Shown here in pieces: positions 8,642 through 17,769 of a stretch of 64,000 nt of DNA. Origin of the DNA: Helicobacter pylori. Its GTDB lineage: Bacteria > Campylobacterota > Campylobacteria > Campylobacterales > Helicobacteraceae. The notes under the pieces are model-generated. The model was not told where the DNA came from. It saw only the letters and a program-made list of their open reading frames with translations, and did not search any database. The translations under genes were made by a program, and so were the position numbers. The stretch's first letter is position 1, and the number at the start of each line of letters is the position of its first letter. The stretch covers positions 682,001 to 746,000 of the forward strand of contig NZ_LT635477.1 in NCBI RefSeq assembly GCF_900120335.1, read 5' to 3'.

Positions 8642-10324
8642 ATGCGTTTTTTGATTTTATTTTTTATCGGTGCGCTTGGCGTTGGTTTTTCTCAAACCGA
8701 GTTGGATTTAAAGGATTTAGAAAAAAAGCCCACCGGGATCGTTAGGGATTATTATTTATGGCGTTATATTAGCGATAAAAAAACGAGTTTAGAAAACGCT
8801 AAAAAAGCCTATGAATTGACCCAAAATAAAAACAGCACCCTACAAAAAGCCATGCAAGAAAAAGGCGTAGAAAATTCAGAAAAAAGCCCTGATGTTAAAT
8901 TGCCTGAAGATATTTATTGCAAGCAAATTACCCTAGAAAGCATGTTAGAAACAACAGACACTTTCCAAGCGAGTTGTATCGCTATCGCTTTAAAATCAAA
9001 AATCAGAGATTTTGATAAAATCCCCTTTCAAACCATCAAGCCCTTACAAGAAAAAATCAAAGAGGCTTACCCCGTTCTTTATGAAGAGTTAGAAATCTTG
9101 CAAAGTAAGAATGTGAGCGCTTCTTTGTTTAAGGCTAATGCGCAAGTGTTTAGCGCGCTCTTTAACCATTTGAGTTATGAAAAAAAGCTTCAAATTTTTG
9201 AAGAGCATATCCCCATTAAAGAATTAAACCGCCTTTTAGATGAAAATTACCCAGCGTTTAACCGCTTGATCTATCAAGTCATCTTAGATCCTAAATTGGA
9301 TCATTTTAAAGACGCTCTGGCTAAAAGTAACGCCACCCAAAACAACGCGCAAACCTTTTTTATTCTAGGGATTAACGAAATCTTGCGCAAAAAAACTTCT
9401 AAAGCGCTCAAGTATTTTGAACGCTCAGAAGCGGTTGTTAAAGATGATGATTTTTTAAAAGACAGAGCGATTTTTTGGCAGTATTTAGCCTCTAAAAAGA
9501 AAAAAACTTTGGAGCGCCTTTCACAAAGTCCAGCCCTAAACCTCTATAGTCTTTATGCGAGCCGCAAACTCCAAACCACGCCCAGTTATCGCATCATTTC
9601 TCGCATCCAGAATTTAAGCCAAGAAGACCCTCCTTTTAACACGCATGACCCTTTTTTATGGCAAATTTTTAAGGAAAAAACCTTGAGTTTGAAAGATGAG
9701 GGCGCGTTTAATGCGATGCTAAAAAGCCTGTATTATGAAAAAAGTGCCCCTGAATTGACCTATCTTTTAAGCCAACGCAATAAAGACAAGATTTATTATT
9801 ATTTATCCCCTTATGAGGGCATTATTGAGTGGCAAAATACAGATGAAAGGGCTATGGCGTATGCGATCGCTAGGCAAGAAAGCTTTTTGCTCCCGGCTTT
9901 AATCTCTCGCTCCTTCGCTCTAGGGCTTATGCAGATCATGCCTTTTAATGTAGGGCCTTTCGCTAAAAGCCTTGGCATGGATAACATTGATCTAAACGAC
10001 ATGTTTAACCCCAATATCGCTCTCAAATTTGGTAATTATTACTTGAACCATTTGAAAAAAGAATTCAACCACCCCCTTTTTGTCGCCTACGCTTATAACG
10101 CTGGGCCTGGGTTTTTAAGGAGGTGGTTAGAAAGCTCCAAACGATTTAAAGAAAAAAATCATTTTGAGCCATGGCTTAGCATGGAGCTTATGCCTTATAG
10201 CGAGACTCGCATGTATGGCTTTAGGGTCATGCTCAATTACTTGATTTATCAAGAAATTTTTGGGAATTTCATCCCTATTGATACGTTTTTAGAACAAACT
10301 CTTAACTCAAAGGACAAACCATGA
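8642..10324 (+). CDS. slt: Soluble lytic murein transglycosylase Slt
   Basis: 560 residues from the ATG at 8642. An upstream in-frame ATG at 8603 exists inside yggT, but the shorter start gives a proper signal peptide (MRFLILFFIGALGVGFSQ) and the usual length. A long alpha-superhelical region fills residues 30-380. The C-terminal SLT domain has the catalytic glutamate in ARQESFLLP (about residue 413), followed by ALGLMQIMP and AYNAGPG. It cleaves peptidoglycan to 1,6-anhydromuropeptides in the periplasm; in H. pylori Slt affects muropeptide release and NOD1 signalling. The stop overlaps galU (ATGA). Confidence 0.94.
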   Translation: MRFLILFFIGALGVGFSQTELDLKDLEKKPTGIVRDYYLWRYISDKKTSLENAKKAYELTQNKNSTLQKAMQEKGVENSEKSPDVKLPEDIYCKQITLESMLETTDTFQASCIAIALKSKIRDFDKIPFQTIKPLQEKIKEAYPVLYEELEILQSKNVSASLFKANAQVFSALFNHLSYEKKLQIFEEHIPIKELNRLLDENYPAFNRLIYQVILDPKLDHFKDALAKSNATQNNAQTFFILGINEILRKKTSKALKYFERSEAVVKDDDFLKDRAIFWQYLASKKKKTLERLSQSPALNLYSLYASRKLQTTPSYRIISRIQNLSQEDPPFNTHDPFLWQIFKEKTLSLKDEGAFNAMLKSLYYEKSAPELTYLLSQRNKDKIYYYLSPYEGIIEWQNTDERAMAYAIARQESFLLPALISRSFALGLMQIMPFNVGPFAKSLGMDNIDLNDMFNPNIALKFGNYYLNHLKKEFNHPLFVAYAYNAGPGFLRRWLESSKRFKEKNHFEPWLSMELMPYSETRMYGFRVMLNYLIYQEIFGNFIPIDTFLEQTLNSKDKP

Positions 10325-11142
10325 TTAAAAAATGCCTTTTTCCTGCCGCTGGCTATGGCACGCGCTTTTTGCCGATCACTAAAACCATCCCTAAAGAAAT
10401 GCTGCCCATTGTGGATAAGCCTTTGATCCAATACGCTGTGGAAGAAGCGATGGAAGCGGGTTGTGAAGTGATGGCGATCGTTACAGGAAGGAATAAACGA
10501 AGCTTAGAAGATTATTTTGACACGAGCTATGAAATAGAGCATCAAATCCAAGGCACCAACAAAGAAAACGCTTTAAAAAGCATTCGTAACATTATAGAAA
10601 AATGCTGTTTTTCCTATGTGCGCCAAAAGCAAATGAAAGGCTTAGGGCATGCGATTTTAACCGGGGAAGCCCTGATAGGCAATGAGCCTTTTGCGGTGAT
10701 TTTAGCCGATGACTTATGCATAAGCCATGATTATCCAAGCGTGTTAAAGCAAATGACTTCATTGTATCAAAAATACCAATGCCCTATTGTAGCCATTGAA
10801 GAAGTGGCGTTAGAAGAAGTTTCAAAATACGGCGTGATTAGGGGCGAATTGTTAGAAGAGGGTGTGTATGAGATTAAAGACATGGTAGAAAAACCAAGCC
10901 AAGAAGACGCCCCAAGCAACCTGGCCGTGATAGGGCGCTACATTTTAACCCCGGATATTTTTGATATTTTGCGTGAGACCAAACCGGGTAAAAACAATGA
11001 AATCCAAATCACAGACGCCTTACTCACTCAAGCCAAAAGAAAACGCATCATCGCTTACCAATTCAAAGGCAAACGATACGATTGCGGGAGCGTGGAAGGC
11101 TATATTGAAGCGAGTAACGCTTATTATAAAAAACGCTTATAA
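10321..11142 (+). CDS. galU: UTP--glucose-1-phosphate uridylyltransferase GalU
   Basis: 273 residues. Nucleotidyltransferase signature PAAGYGTRFLPITKTIPKEM at residues 8-27, substrate loop VDKPLIQYAVEEA, the metal-binding DD in AVILADDL, and VEKPSQEDAPSNLA. It makes UDP-glucose for lipopolysaccharide and other glycans. The four-base overlap with slt implies co-translation. Intact and of typical length. Confidence 0.95.
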   Translation: MIKKCLFPAAGYGTRFLPITKTIPKEMLPIVDKPLIQYAVEEAMEAGCEVMAIVTGRNKRSLEDYFDTSYEIEHQIQGTNKENALKSIRNIIEKCCFSYVRQKQMKGLGHAILTGEALIGNEPFAVILADDLCISHDYPSVLKQMTSLYQKYQCPIVAIEEVALEEVSKYGVIRGELLEEGVYEIKDMVEKPSQEDAPSNLAVIGRYILTPDIFDILRETKPGKNNEIQITDALLTQAKRKRIIAYQFKGKRYDCGSVEGYIEASNAYYKKRL

Positions 11143-11153
11143 ATCTTATCAAC

Positions 11154-11561
11154 ATGGGTAATTTGACTTATTACGCTTACATGTATTTGATCCTCTTTGT
11201 ATGCTTGCTCCCTGTGTTATTGGTGGGGCTTGTTTGGAGGCTTACTCGCCCCCCTTTAAAGCAAAATATTCCTAATAAAAGCCTTTCTTTGGAAAATTTA
11301 AACGAACAAATCAAAAACCTTCAAAGCGTGCCAGCTTTAGAAAAACTGAAAAACCGCTTCAATGAGCGTTTTAAAATCTGCCCTAAAGACAAAGAAACCC
11401 TGTGGCTAGAAACGATCCAAAACTTAGTCGCTTCAGAATTTTTTGAATTAGAAGACGCTATTAATTTTGGGCAAGAATTAGAAAACGCTAACCCTAATTA
11501 CCGACAAAAAATCGCTAACGCTACCGGCTTAGCCCTTAAGAATAAAAAAGAAAAAGGATAG
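11154..11561 (+). CDS. Small membrane-anchored protein of unknown function
   Basis: 135 residues. One N-terminal hydrophobic helix (about residues 7-27, [18 protein letters not shown]) is followed by a charged, mostly helical cytoplasmic or periplasmic part rich in Leu, Asn and Lys, possibly a short coiled coil around 45-70. It lies 11 bases after galU and two bases before the TTG start of murA, so it belongs to a galU-murA transcription unit. I recognise it only as a conserved Helicobacter gene of this locus. A role next to cell-wall precursor synthesis is a guess from context. Confidence 0.7.
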   Translation: MGNLTYYAYMYLILFVCLLPVLLVGLVWRLTRPPLKQNIPNKSLSLENLNEQIKNLQSVPALEKLKNRFNERFKICPKDKETLWLETIQNLVASEFFELEDAINFGQELENANPNYRQKIANATGLALKNKKEKG

Positions 11562-11563
11562 AA

Positions 11564-12832
11564 TTGGATTTTTTAGAGATTGTAGGACAAGTCCCTTTAA
11601 AAGGGGGGGTAGAAATTTCAGGGGCGAAAAATTCCGCGCTCCCCATTTTAGCCGCCACGCTTTTAAGCCAACAAGAAGTCAAAATCAAATCTCTGCCCCA
11701 AGTGGTGGATATAAAGGCGATGGCGTTATTGTTGCAAAATTTAGGCGCAGAATTAGAATGGCTTAATCCCCACACGCTCCAACTCAGCGCTAAATCTTTG
11801 AGCCACACCGAAGCCATTTACGATTTGGTGCGTAAAATGCGCGCTTCCATTTTGGTTTTAGGCCCACTATTAGCGCGCTTTAAAGAATGCTTAGTGAGTT
11901 TGCCCGGTGGGTGCGCTATAGGAGCTAGGCCTGTGGATTTGCACCTAAAAGCGATGCAACAATTAGGGGCTGAAATCAAAATTGAGCAAGGCTATATCCA
12001 TGCAAAAGCCCCTAAAGGCTTGAAAGGGAATGATATTTTATTTGATAAAATCAGCGTTACAGGCACAGAAAACGCCCTCATGGCAGCAAGTCTTGCTAAA
12101 GGGATCACGCGCATCATTAATGCGGCTAAAGAGCCAGAGATCGCTCAATTGTGCGCGTTTTTACAGAGTGGGGGGGTAGAAATTGAGGGCATTGGCAGCA
12201 GCGAGCTAAAGATTAGGGGGGTAGAAAATGACGCTTTGAATTTAAAAGACATTCAAATCATACCCGATAGGATTGAAGCAGGCACTTATTTGTGCGTGGG
12301 GGCTATCACTAACAGCCAGCTTAAAATCAATCATATCATCCCTAACCACATTCAAGCGATCACCGATAAGCTCATAGAAATTGGTTTTTCGCTAGACATT
12401 CAAGAAAATTCTATAGAAATTTATCCGGCTAAAAAACGCCAAGCCTTTGAAATCACTACGAAAGAATACCCGGGCTTTCCCACAGACATGCAAGCGCAAT
12501 TCATGGCGTTAGCCACGCAGTGTTTGGGGACTAGTATCATTGAAGAAACGCTTTTTGAAAACCGCTTCATGCATGCAAGCGAATTGCAACGCTTGGGGGC
12601 TAATATCAGCCTAAAAACGAATGTGGCTACCATTAGCGGATCCACAGAGCTTACCGGAAGCGATATGATGGCGACGGATTTAAGGGCTTCTTCGGCTCTC
12701 GTTTTAGCCGCTTTAGTGGCTAAGGGGGTGAGTAGGGTGCATAGGATTTACCACTTGGATAGGGGTTATGAGAGATTAGAGGATAAAATCAACGCTTTAG
12801 GGGCAAAAGTGTTGCGTTTAAAAGAAAAATAA
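11564..12832 (+). CDS. murA: UDP-N-acetylglucosamine 1-carboxyvinyltransferase MurA
   Basis: 422 residues from a TTG start preceded by AAAGGATAG. N-terminal [20 protein letters not shown] is the EPSP-synthase-family signature; the catalytic, fosfomycin-sensitive cysteine is C117 in [17 protein letters not shown]-terminal [20 protein letters not shown] is typical. The enzyme transfers enolpyruvate to UDP-GlcNAc, the first committed step of peptidoglycan synthesis. Intact. Confidence 0.95.
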   Translation: MDFLEIVGQVPLKGGVEISGAKNSALPILAATLLSQQEVKIKSLPQVVDIKAMALLLQNLGAELEWLNPHTLQLSAKSLSHTEAIYDLVRKMRASILVLGPLLARFKECLVSLPGGCAIGARPVDLHLKAMQQLGAEIKIEQGYIHAKAPKGLKGNDILFDKISVTGTENALMAASLAKGITRIINAAKEPEIAQLCAFLQSGGVEIEGIGSSELKIRGVENDALNLKDIQIIPDRIEAGTYLCVGAITNSQLKINHIIPNHIQAITDKLIEIGFSLDIQENSIEIYPAKKRQAFEITTKEYPGFPTDMQAQFMALATQCLGTSIIEETLFENRFMHASELQRLGANISLKTNVATISGSTELTGSDMMATDLRASSALVLAALVAKGVSRVHRIYHLDRGYERLEDKINALGAKVLRLKEK

Positions 12833-12845
12833 TCCAAGATTTGGT

Positions 12846-12851
12846 TACAAT
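12846..12851 (+). promoter_or_regulatory. Candidate -10 box for aspA
   Basis: TACAAT, 38 bases before the aspA ATG, in the 57-base gap after murA. A strong TAAGGAGC ribosome site precedes the start. Confidence 0.5.
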
Positions 12852-12889
12852 AGCTAGAATATTTTTCAATTATTACATAAGGAGCTTTT

Positions 12890-14296
12890 ATGCGTATTGA
12901 GCATGATTTCATTGGGCAAATGGAAATTAGCGACGAGGTTTATTACGGGATCCAGACTTTAAGGGCGAGTGAAAATTTTTTCATCACCAACGACAAGCTT
13001 TGCAGTTATCCTGTTTTTATTAAATCTTTTGCTCAAGTCAAAAAAGCGGCCGCTTTAGCGAACGCGCAATTAGGCTTGATTGATGAAAAGCTTAAGATTG
13101 CGATTTGCCATGCGTGCGATTTGTTGGTTGATGGCAAATACCATGATCAATTCATTGTGGATATGATTCAAGGGGGGGCTGGCACAAGCACGAACATGAA
13201 CATGAATGAGGTGATTGCTAATTTGGCTTTAGAATACATGGGGCATCAAAAGGGCGAGTATCAATTTTGCCACCCAAACGACCATGTCAACCGCTCTCAA
13301 TCCACTAATGACGCTTATCCTAGCGCGTTAAAAATTGCGATTTATGAGCGCTTGAGCAATCTAGTTGCCCCCATGAAAGCTTTAAGGGACGCTTTCGCTC
13401 AAAAGGCTAAAGAATTCGCTCATGTGATTAAAATGGGGCGCACCCAGCTTCAAGACGCTGTGCCTATGACTTTAGGGCAAGAGTTTGAAACTTATGCCTT
13501 GATGGTTGATAGGGATATTGAGCAGGTTTTAGACGCTAGGAATTGGGTAAGAGAGCTTAATTTAGGCGGCACGGCTATTGGCACAGGGATCAATTCGCAC
13601 CCGGATTATCGCAGTTTGATTGAAAAGAAAATCCAAGAAGTAACGGGCCGCCCCTTTGTCATGGCTAATAACTTGATTGAAGCCACTCAAAGCACCGGGG
13701 CGTATGTGCAAGTGAGCGGGGTGTTAAAGCGTATTGCGGTGAAACTTTCTAAGGTTTGTAACGATTTGAGGCTGCTCAGCTCAGGCCCTAGAGCCGGGTT
13801 GAATGAAATCAATTTGCCTAAAATGCAGCCGGGCAGCTCTATCATGCCCGGTAAAGTCAATCCGGTGATCCCTGAAGTGGTCAATCAGGTGTGCTTTGCG
13901 GTGATTGGGAACGATTTGAGCGTGGCGTTAGCCGCAGAAGGAGGGCAATTGCAACTCAATGTGTTTGAGCCGGTTATCGCTTACAAGCTTTTCCATTCCT
14001 TTGTGATTTTAGGGCGCGCGATTGAAACTTTGACGACTAAATGCGTGGAAGGCATCACGGCTAATGAAAAGATTTGCCACGATTATGTCTTCAACAGCAT
14101 TGGCATTGTTACCGCACTAAACCCTCATATCGGCTATGAAAAATCCGCTATGATCGCTAAAGAAGCCTTAAAAAGCGATCGCTCTATTTATGACATCGCT
14201 TTAGAAAAGAAAATCTTAACTAAAGAGCAACTGGACGATATTTTCAAGCCAGAAAACATGCTAAGCCCTCACGCTTTCAAAAAGCATAAAGACTGA
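12890..14296 (+). CDS. aspA: Aspartate ammonia-lyase AspA
   Basis: 468 residues. Fumarase/aspartase superfamily: GRTQLQDAVPMTLGQEF in the middle and the signature GSSIMPGKVNPVIPEVVNQ at about residues 316-334, containing the flexible-loop serine pair. It converts aspartate to fumarate and ammonia, feeding the fumarate branch and providing ammonia. It has its own promoter and a strong ribosome site, which fits high expression. The next gene starts five bases after the stop. Confidence 0.95.
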   Translation: MRIEHDFIGQMEISDEVYYGIQTLRASENFFITNDKLCSYPVFIKSFAQVKKAAALANAQLGLIDEKLKIAICHACDLLVDGKYHDQFIVDMIQGGAGTSTNMNMNEVIANLALEYMGHQKGEYQFCHPNDHVNRSQSTNDAYPSALKIAIYERLSNLVAPMKALRDAFAQKAKEFAHVIKMGRTQLQDAVPMTLGQEFETYALMVDRDIEQVLDARNWVRELNLGGTAIGTGINSHPDYRSLIEKKIQEVTGRPFVMANNLIEATQSTGAYVQVSGVLKRIAVKLSKVCNDLRLLSSGPRAGLNEINLPKMQPGSSIMPGKVNPVIPEVVNQVCFAVIGNDLSVALAAEGGQLQLNVFEPVIAYKLFHSFVILGRAIETLTTKCVEGITANEKICHDYVFNSIGIVTALNPHIGYEKSAMIAKEALKSDRSIYDIALEKKILTKEQLDDIFKPENMLSPHAFKKHKD

Positions 14297-14301
14297 ACGC
14301 T

Positions 14302-14931
14302 TTGCAACACTCACGCCTTCAAACTTTACGCTCCCTTTATATGGAGCGTCTTTTGGGCGAAACTTATACGGATATTAGCCTTACCAAGCCCCAAAATAAG
14401 CCCCTTAACAAACAAGTTCATGAGGGCATAGAAAATTGCAATCTGTGCAAACGCCACCAACATTCAAAACCGGTGATCGGGCTTTTTAACCCCACTTCCA
14501 AGCTCGCTTTCATCACGCTCACCCCCATGCTGGATAGCCAATTACATTTCTTAAACAATTTAAAAGCGGCCATGTTAGAGAGCATTATCCAAAAGGTTTT
14601 TAACTACCCCTTAAAAGATTGCAGTATTTTATCGCTTCTTAAATGCGACTCTAACAGCCTCAATTTAGAAGAAGAAATCAACGCATGCCTGCCTCATTTA
14701 ACATGGCAATTAGACAACAGCGCTTCAAAAGTCATTGTGGTATTTGGCGAGGTTTTGCCTAAACGCCTTTTAAACCTTTCTAAAGAAGAATCCTTTGGGC
14801 GCATCGTGTCTTTAAAAACCAAACATTTTTTAAGCACCTACGCTTTAAAAGACATGCTCAAAAACCCCACGCTCAAAAAAGAAGCGTTAGCGCATTTTAA
14901 AATAGCGCTCCAATTCCTCAATCAGTCTTAA
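14302..14931 (+). CDS. UDG-superfamily-like Fe-S protein lacking the catalytic motifs
   Basis: 209 residues from a TTG start (an in-frame ATG is at 14341). The layout follows family 4 uracil-DNA glycosylases: C46-x2-C49 in ENCNLCKRH, then C115 and C129 in LLKCDSNSLNLEEEINAC, the spacing of the [4Fe-4S] ligands, then VIVVFGEVLPKRLL and a C-terminal TYALKDMLKNPTLKKEAL that matches the THPSxLLRxP-type motif region. The catalytic GEAPG-type motif is replaced by LTPML, and the His-Pro-Ser of motif B is gone (TYALKD). So fold and cluster appear kept while uracil excision is doubtful. Structural or DNA-binding use is inference. Confidence 0.6.
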   Translation: MQHSRLQTLRSLYMERLLGETYTDISLTKPQNKPLNKQVHEGIENCNLCKRHQHSKPVIGLFNPTSKLAFITLTPMLDSQLHFLNNLKAAMLESIIQKVFNYPLKDCSILSLLKCDSNSLNLEEEINACLPHLTWQLDNSASKVIVVFGEVLPKRLLNLSKEESFGRIVSLKTKHFLSTYALKDMLKNPTLKKEALAHFKIALQFLNQS

Positions 14932-14939
14932 AATACGCC

Positions 14940-16283
14940 TTATTTTTTAACCAACTTTCTTACAGCGCGCAACAAAGGTAAGGATTTTTGATAAGCTTTG
15001 CGATAGATTTTAAAAGTGGTGTTTTGAGAGAGTTCCAATAAAGGCGAAGCGTTTTGTAAAAGGCGATCATAATTAACCCTCAAATCATCATAATTAACCC
15101 TCAAATCATCATAATTAACCCTCAAATCATCGTAATTAACCCTCAAATCATCATAATTAACCCTCAAATCATCGTAATTAACCCTCAAATCATCAATAGA
15201 TATTAACGGCTCATTCAAATCACGATAGAAAACAAAAGGGTTATTGTGATAGATCGTGTCGTTTTCTAAAATCGTTTTAAAAAAATCCAGGATTTTTTTA
15301 AAACTCAAATCTTGGTAAAAGTAAGCTTTCCCATCAATTTCATTTAAAGGGTTTTCATAGAGCATGTCTAAATAAGCGTTTGGGTGCGTGTGCAAGTACC
15401 TCACGTAATCAATCGCTTCATCAAAATCTTTAAAATCACAAACGTTCACAAAACTTTTAGGGTTAAAGTCTTTCGCCACGCTAGGACTCCCCCAATAAAT
15501 AGGAATGGTGTGGCTGAAATAAGCGTCAATGATTTTTTCAGTAACATAGCCATAGCCTTGAGTGTTTTCAAAACACAGATTGAATTTGTATTGGCTTAAA
15601 AACTCGCTTTTGTTTTTGACGTTATAGCCTAAAGTGTTTCTCACGCTCCCTCCCCCAGTAACTGGCTCAATAGAATTTAAAGCGTCATAGAAAGCGTTCC
15701 TTATAGGAGCGTTAGGGTTGCTTGCGACAAAGCTCGCAAACCCTCTTTTCAAAGGATCGCTCTCATCATTCACTACTGCGCATAAATGGGGGTGTTTTTC
15801 TTTAAAATGATGGGAGGGCTTTTTTAAAGTATAAAGGCTGTTGTCTTTGAGTTTGTAGGGCGCGGTGGTGTCATTCACGCTCTCGGCTTTGTAATGCAAG
15901 CTAGCGTAATATAAAGGCATTCTCAAATAACGATCTCTAAAATCCAATTCATCAAAGCCTATGGCGTAATCAAAGAGGTTGAAATTAGGGACTTCGTTTT
16001 CACCGGTGTAAAACACCCTTTTAGTGTTTTGATAAAAGAGAATTTTTCTGGCTGATCCAATAGGACTGCCAAAGACAAGATCGGAAAATTCGTTGGGGTT
16101 TTGGTGGAGGGTGATTTTGTAGCGTTGGCTTAAGATGAAATACAAGATAAAACGCCTAAACCCTTTGCTTTCTCTTTTATCCAAAGGCCACCAATTGGCT
16201 AGGGCTATATTTAATGGGGGCTTATAATCGGTTTCATCTAAACGGGTGCTGTCTGTATAAGCGTCTAATAAGGGCTGGAACAT
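14940..16283 (-). CDS. fucT: Alpha-1,3-fucosyltransferase (FutA/FutB type)
   Basis: 447 residues, full length. Family GT10: the alpha-1,3 motif FENTQGYGYVTEK lies at residues 238-250, and PVTGGGSVRNTLG upstream. Residues 364-405 are six exact DDLRVNY heptads, the leucine-zipper-like repeat that sets dimerisation and acceptor-chain length in H. pylori FucTs. The C-terminal tail is basic and amphipathic (KIYRKAYQKSLPLLRAVRKLVKK region) and anchors the enzyme to the membrane. It adds fucose to build Lewis x/y on the O-antigen. The locus next to serB and pfr is that of futB in reference strains. No long poly-C switch is seen: the longest C run near the start is five. Confidence 0.93.
   Translation of the reverse strand: MFQPLLDAYTDSTRLDETDYKPPLNIALANWWPLDKRESKGFRRFILYFILSQRYKITLHQNPNEFSDLVFGSPIGSARKILFYQNTKRVFYTGENEVPNFNLFDYAIGFDELDFRDRYLRMPLYYASLHYKAESVNDTTAPYKLKDNSLYTLKKPSHHFKEKHPHLCAVVNDESDPLKRGFASFVASNPNAPIRNAFYDALNSIEPVTGGGSVRNTLGYNVKNKSEFLSQYKFNLCFENTQGYGYVTEKIIDAYFSHTIPIYWGSPSVAKDFNPKSFVNVCDFKDFDEAIDYVRYLHTHPNAYLDMLYENPLNEIDGKAYFYQDLSFKKILDFFKTILENDTIYHNNPFVFYRDLNEPLISIDDLRVNYDDLRVNYDDLRVNYDDLRVNYDDLRVNYDDLRVNYDRLLQNASPLLELSQNTTFKIYRKAYQKSLPLLRAVRKLVKK
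15070..15195 (-). repeat. Six 21-bp repeats encoding DDLRVNY heptads
   Basis: Six contiguous 21-base units; they differ only by A/G at one third-codon position (units alternate between two synonymous forms). Each unit is seven codons, so copy-number changes keep the frame and alter the length of the heptad region of the fucosyltransferase. Confidence 0.95.
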
Positions 16284-16320
16284 GATTATCCTTTTAAAGG
16301 AATTTTACAAAAAAATTTTT

Positions 16321-16944
16321 TTAAATCAAAGGCTTGATTAGGGCTAAATTAGGCTCATCAATGCAATGCGTGGCGTGCTGTTTTAGGATTTCTTTAGCGT
16401 TGAAAGCGATTTTAATGTGGGCATGTTTGAACATGCTCAAGTCATTCGCTCCATCGCCCACGACTAAAGTGCGATCTTTACTGATATTTAATAAGCGTTG
16501 TAGGGCGAGAAGCATTTCGCCCTTAGAGTGTGAAAACATCATATGCCCGGTAATCAAGCCGTTTAAGGCGTTATTTTCCACGATCAGCGTGTTACTGAAA
16601 GCCGCATCTAAATGCAATAAATCCCTGTAATGATTGGTCGCTAGATCAAAGCCTCCGCTAAAGCAAACCACTTTGTAATTTTTCTCTTTTAAGGCGCTAA
16701 TGAGTTCAAACGCCCCTTCAAATAAAGGCAGACTTTCACAAACTTCTTTGGCTAGTTTTAAAGGCATGTTTTTGAGTTTAGAAACCCTTAAAATGAGACT
16801 TTTATGAAAATCTGTCTCGCCATTCATAGCTTTCAAAGTGATCTCTCTCACTTCATCAAACACCCCCCACGCTCTCGCTAAAGACTCAATCGTCTCAGCA
16901 TTGACTAGCGTGGAGTCAAAATCAAAAACGGCTAGTTTTTGCAC
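16321..16944 (-). CDS. serB: Phosphoserine phosphatase SerB
   Basis: 207 residues. HAD-superfamily motif I is FDFDSTLVNAETIE (nucleophile Asp and acid Asp), motif II CFSGGFD, motif IV GDGANDLSMF. It removes phosphate from O-phosphoserine, the last step of serine synthesis. It starts 14 bases after the pfr stop and is followed by fucT, all on the minus strand. Some H. pylori work calls this protein a secreted phosphatase, but no signal peptide is visible here. Confidence 0.93.
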   Translation of the reverse strand: MQKLAVFDFDSTLVNAETIESLARAWGVFDEVREITLKAMNGETDFHKSLILRVSKLKNMPLKLAKEVCESLPLFEGAFELISALKEKNYKVVCFSGGFDLATNHYRDLLHLDAAFSNTLIVENNALNGLITGHMMFSHSKGEMLLALQRLLNISKDRTLVVGDGANDLSMFKHAHIKIAFNAKEILKQHATHCIDEPNLALIKPLI

Positions 16945-16958
16945 TCAATACCCTAAAA

Positions 16959-17462
16959 TTAAGATTTCCTGCTTTTAGCGATCCCTTTGACATACTGATC
17001 AGCCAAATACAAGCCATGGTTTTCATTACCAATCAACTCAATTTTATCCAAAATATCCTTGAAAAGCACTTCTTCTTCATGCTGTTCAGCCACATACCAT
17101 TGCAAGAAATTGAAAGTCGCATGATCTTTGCTTTTTATGGCGTGATCGACGATATTATTAATAGACTCGCTGATGTGTTGCTCATGTTCATAAGCTTTTT
17201 GGAAAATTTGAGTCAAACCTTCAAACTTATGCTCAGGCGCGCTGATGCTGGTCAATTGCACAGGCACATTGTTTTCATTCAAGAAGATGATGAGCTTTTT
17301 AGCATGCTCGTATTCTTCAGCCGCATGGTCAAACAAGAAAAGTCCTGCACCGTCTAAGCTATGGGTATAGCACCAAGAACTCATGCTCATATACAAGTTG
17401 GAAGAGTTCATTTCCTTATTCACTTGTTCGTTTAGCAACTTAATGATGTCTTTTGATAACAT
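16959..17462 (-). CDS. pfr: Non-haem ferritin Pfr
   Basis: 167 residues, four-helix ferritin. Ferroxidase ligands include E in NKEMNSSNLYM and the EEYEHAKK motif near residues 49-56, with EQHEEEVLF in the later helix. It stores iron in the cytoplasm as a 24-mer and protects from metal stress. The ribosome site is AAGGAGAT. Pfr transcription in H. pylori is repressed by iron-free Fur and relieved by iron; the upstream region fits that (next entry). Confidence 0.96.
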   Translation of the reverse strand: MLSKDIIKLLNEQVNKEMNSSNLYMSMSSWCYTHSLDGAGLFLFDHAAEEYEHAKKLIIFLNENNVPVQLTSISAPEHKFEGLTQIFQKAYEHEQHISESINNIVDHAIKSKDHATFNFLQWYVAEQHEEEVLFKDILDKIELIGNENHGLYLADQYVKGIAKSRKS

Positions 17463-17498
17463 AAGTATCTCCTTTGTGTTGGTTTAAGTTGTCCCATA

Positions 17499-17530
17499 AT
17501 TATAGCATAAATGATAATGAAAAAGTAAAC
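17499..17530 (-). promoter_or_regulatory. pfr promoter with Fur-binding-like sequence
   Basis: Read on the minus strand, TATGCTATAAT gives an extended -10 (hexamer at 17504-17499), 37 bases before the ATG. Just upstream is TCATTATCATTT, an AT-rich NAT-type element of the kind bound by Fur. Apo-Fur repression at pfr is established for H. pylori; the exact box here is inference. The rest of the 307-base gap up to mqnE holds AT-rich sequence and a short G-run stretch (17640-17690). Confidence 0.6.
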
Positions 17531-17732
17531 AAGAGTATGAAAATTTTTAAAAACTTGCAAAAAATGAGAAAGAACGCCAGCTAATCCCCTAATAGAGCTT
17601 AGATTTTATCATAAAAGTGCTTTTAATGAGAATTAGGTCAAAAAAAGGGGTTGGTATCAATAGGGGGGTTAAGGGGTTAAAAGGGAATATTTTTATACAA
17701 TCAATAAAAAGCATTCTTCAATCTAAAAATGC

Positions 17733-17738
17733 TACAAT
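17733..17738 (+). promoter_or_regulatory. Candidate -10 box for mqnE
   Basis: TGCTACAAT, an extended -10 (TACAAT), 32 bases before the ATG at 17770. Confidence 0.5.
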
Positions 17739-17769
17739 GTTTATCTTTAAAATGAAAGGCAATTTAACC

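Noticed and set aside
15070-15195. Regular 21-base repeats as a possible CRISPR
   Set aside because: No spacers; the units are contiguous and encode heptads in frame.
17617-17769. Longer N-terminus for MqnE
   Set aside because: The extension covers the -10 box and a G-run stretch, and is not family-like; the ATG at 17770 fits.
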